Position numbers and translations under genes: made by a program. Positions 5,303-6,423 of a DNA stretch of 6,423 bases are shown here, piece by piece. Location of the stretch: assembly GCA_041670885.1 (NCBI GenBank), contig JBAXYJ010000172.1, positions 1 through 6,423 on the forward strand. The letters are read 5' to 3'. The stretch comes from JAJBWD01 sp041670885 (GTDB lineage: Bacteria > Bacillota > Clostridia > Clostridiales > Clostridiaceae). Each line of letters starts with the position of its first letter. The stretch's first letter is position 1. The notes beneath the pieces were generated by a model, which saw only the letters and a program-made list of their open reading frames with translations, was not told where the DNA came from and did no database searches.

Positions 5303-5316
5303 ATGGGGACGGTTCT
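5303..5316 (-). repeat. Dispersed GAACCGTCCCC repeat, copy 4, directly after ftsH
   Basis: ATGGGGACGGTTCT is the exact reverse complement of 2126-2139 and starts at the base after the ftsH stop codon. Unlike copies 2 and 5 it has no symmetrical AT arms. It lies ahead of the operon terminator, so it is transcribed with ftsH. Confidence 0.75.
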
Positions 5317-5319
5317 TAA

Positions 5320-5406
5320 AAAATTTATCTAATTAATAACTCCAGTGCAAAATCAACAGCTGCTCATGGTACAACATTTTCATATAGAGGACAGCTGCCA
5401 TATTAA
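5320..5406 (+). other. Possible coding remnant between ftsH and its terminator
   Basis: One frame, open from just after a TAA (5317-5319) to a TAA at 5404-5406, reads SSAKSTAAHGTTFSYRGQLPY. Its composition looks like real protein, unlike AT-rich spacer. There is no start codon and no ribosome binding site, so it may be the C-terminal end of a decayed gene, or chance. Two CAGCTG palindromes (5357-5362, 5392-5397) lie inside it. I do not recognise the peptide. Confidence 0.2.
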
Positions 5407-5428
5407 AAAGTCAGTATTATTATAATTT

Positions 5429-5471
5429 AAAAAATCAGCGAGTAATGGGCTTAGCCTATACTCGCTTTTTT
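5429..5471. terminator. Bidirectional Rho-independent terminator (ftsH and the DUF5661 gene)
   Basis: AGCGAGTA (5437-5444) pairs with TACTCGCT (5459-5466). Inside, TGGGC pairs with GCCTA (one G-U) around a TTA loop, with a single bulged A. On the plus strand it is followed by six T (5466-5471), ending the marR-ftsH transcript. On the minus strand it is followed, after two bases, by six T (5434-5429), ending the convergent gene at 5591. The rest of 5472-5590 shows nothing. Confidence 0.92.
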
Positions 5472-5590
5472 AATTTGGGTTTATATTTTCAAGGAAATTG
5501 TCTCTAAATGCTGAAATCTTGTAATTTGATTTAACCTTCAAATTTTTTCCCCAGTGTATCTATTAATTAAAAAAATAAAATGTAAATAAC

Positions 5591-5896
5591 TTATTTATCC
5601 TCGCTGTTCCAATAATCTTCGGCCTCTTTTTCCATCTTTGTAAGCCTTTTATAGTAATCAGGATATTCATTCAAATGAGCCAATGTTATTTTGCCTGTTA
5701 AAATTGGATCATCGTTAGTAATGTTAGTGTATGGATTAACTGTTCCATGCTCTAATTCAACATTCAGTCCAATCCTAAATTGTTCAGCATCAAACTTATC
5801 AAATTTTATATTAAGATGCTTAGCAATCCATAAAGCTTCTTCTTTTGAGAAATTTTTCTTAACAGGTCTCCTGCTAAAATAAGGACATTGATACAT
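5591..5896 (-). CDS. DUF5661 family protein, 101 aa
   Basis: The core NFSKEEALWIAKHLNI (15-30), then EQFRIGLNVELEHGT, followed by NITNDDPILTGKITLAHLNE and YPDYYKRLTKMEKEAE, fits the conserved DUF5661 pattern, a small family found in bacteria and phages with no established function. The clustering of conserved acidic and His residues (LEHG, NDDP, AHLNE) suggests a metal or nucleotide site, but this is inference. The start chosen is the ATG at 5896-5894, 6 nt from GGAGA (5907-5903). Longer readings from 5944 would begin with an unconserved stretch and no ribosome binding site, and the ATG at 5902 is too close to that site. There is no signal peptide or membrane segment. The gene is monocistronic and converges on ftsH, sharing its terminator. 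Confidence 0.8.
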   Translation of the reverse strand: MYQCPYFSRRPVKKNFSKEEALWIAKHLNIKFDKFDAEQFRIGLNVELEHGTVNPYTNITNDDPILTGKITLAHLNEYPDYYKRLTKMEKEAEDYWNSEDK

Positions 5897-5920
5897 AAAC
5901 ATTCTCCATAAATAACTATA

Positions 5921-5951
5921 ATTATAATTCCAGTTTATGCACAATTTTCAA
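5921..5951 (-). promoter_or_regulatory. Possible promoter of the DUF5661 gene
   Basis: On the minus strand TTGAAA (5951-5946), a 19-bp spacer, and TATAAT (5926-5921). The spacer is long, so the assignment is tentative. One arm of an inverted repeat, AACTTGTTA (5951-5959) with TAACAAGTT (5995-6003), touches the -35 and could be an operator. Confidence 0.4.
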
Positions 5952-6044
5952 ACTTGTTATTTAATATAATAATCCTTTTGGCAGATATTTCAGTTAACAA
6001 GTTATTATAAAAATTACAAAGATTCCTCATTAAGTATTATCAAT

Positions 6045-6083
6045 AAATACCATTAACTTTATATAAAATAAATGGTATTTTTT
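6045..6083 (+). terminator. Terminator-like hairpin with no plus-strand gene before it
   Basis: AAATACCATT (6045-6054) pairs perfectly over 10 bp with AATGGTATTT (6071-6080), with a 16-nt loop, and a T-run covers 6078-6083. It points to the right, but the gene before it (5591-5896) is on the other strand. It could end a short untranslated transcript or simply block readthrough. The stem is AT-rich, so it is weaker than the terminator at 5429-5471. Confidence 0.5.
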
Positions 6084-6100
6084 AATATTTAAAAAATAAA

Positions 6101-6128
6101 ATAATTATGAACCGTCCCTAATAATTAT
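6101..6128 (+). repeat. Dispersed GAACCGTCCC repeat, copy 5, between identical palindromic 8-mers
   Basis: GAACCGTCCC (6109-6118) is flanked on both sides by ATAATTAT (6101-6108 and 6121-6128). As ATAATTAT is its own reverse complement, the flanks can be read either as a target-site-like direct duplication or as an 8-bp stem with a 12-nt loop, like copy 2. It lies about 50 bp before the partial gene at the right edge. Confidence 0.7.
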
Positions 6129-6176
6129 AAGCTGGTGTGAATTATAAAGTATGAAAAGATAAGAGATACTAAACTA

Positions 6177-6423
6177 ATGTGGATAGTATTTTTAACCTTT
6201 ATTATTGGAGTTACTATATTCCTTTCCTACTGGAAAATTAACCAAGGCAGCATAAGTGAAAAGAACCAGGTTATAAGCACTGTTATTAATTTTGGTAATG
6301 AACTGAAAAGTGTGCCGCTTTTAGCCTCAAAGGATGCATTGAGAAAAAGCATGGAAGAAAACTATGGCAGCTACGTTACAAGTCCACTTATAGAAAAATG
6401 GATTAATGATCCTCAAAATGCAC
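6177..6423 (+). CDS. N-terminal part of a single-pass membrane-anchored protein, cut by window edge
   Basis: From the ATG at 6177 the frame stays open to the window end (82 codons). It begins MWIVFLTFIIGVTIFLSYW, a hydrophobic segment with no lipobox cysteine, so an N-terminal membrane anchor or uncleaved signal. An exported, polar domain follows, including LASKDALRKSMEENYGSY (about 53-70) and LIEKWINDPQNA at the edge. The pattern of a membrane anchor followed by '...KWxxDPxNA' recalls uncharacterised exported Firmicute proteins, but I cannot name the family. The ATG has only a weak AGAG 11 nt or more upstream. The same frame is open back to a TGA ending at 6140 and would encode KIRDTKL before the Met; an out-of-frame ATG AAA AG at 6151 suggests that the real start may be there with one base lost (see findings). 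No clear promoter was seen in 6129-6176. Confidence 0.65.
   Translation, partial: MWIVFLTFIIGVTIFLSYWKINQGSISEKNQVISTVINFGNELKSVPLLASKDALRKSMEENYGSYVTSPLIEKWINDPQNA

Noticed and set aside
5691..5882. Plus-strand open frame opposite the DUF5661 gene
   Set aside because: Antisense shadow; the minus-strand frame has the conserved family motifs and a ribosome binding site.

Overview
This is an AT-rich stretch of chromosome from a low-GC Firmicute, most likely a spore-forming Clostridium. The evidence is strong purine-rich ribosome binding sites, heavy use of ATA and AAA codons, a T-box leader, and proteins typical of clostridia (Amidase_6, DUF5661, a secondary FtsH). The species cannot be named from the window. 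No rRNA, tRNA, CRISPR array or transposase gene is visible.

Layout, left to right. Positions 1-241 hold, on the minus strand, a consensus sigma-A promoter and a T-box riboswitch. Its probable AUC (Ile) specifier suggests that the gene beyond the left edge is ileS. Next is a minus-strand Amidase_6 (cysteine amidase-like) gene (287-859), with a sigma-K-like promoter match. Divergent from it is a 43-residue hydrophilic small protein gene (1063-1194) with a perfect ribosome binding site and a forespore-like promoter match, followed by a hairpin. A very AT-rich alpha/beta-hydrolase gene (1345-2001) carries cysteine where the nucleophilic serine is usual. A PHP-domain phosphoesterase (2191-2886) follows. 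Then comes the centrepiece, a two-gene operon: a cysteine-rich MarR-type repressor (3019-3462) and a full-length FtsH membrane protease paralogue (3485-5302). Its promoter contains a perfect 18-bp palindrome in the -35/-10 spacer and a second palindrome over the expected transcription start. A bidirectional terminator (about 5429-5471) separates it from a convergent minus-strand DUF5661 gene (5591-5896). The right edge holds the 5' part of a membrane-anchored protein gene (from 6177), possibly with a one-base frameshift near its true start.

How the parts relate. Only marR-ftsH is clearly an operon; it looks like an autoregulated, inducible membrane-protein quality-control unit. The other genes are single units with their own signals. 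A short dispersed repeat, GAACCGTCCCC and degenerate forms GAACCATCC, occurs five times, always between genes and in both orientations. It is the most notable structure not explained by the genes. I find no strong evidence for an entirely new multi-gene system. The best candidates for a closer look are the repeat family, the operator architecture and cysteines of the MarR-FtsH unit, and the possible sporulation promoters of the two divergent genes at 287-1194.
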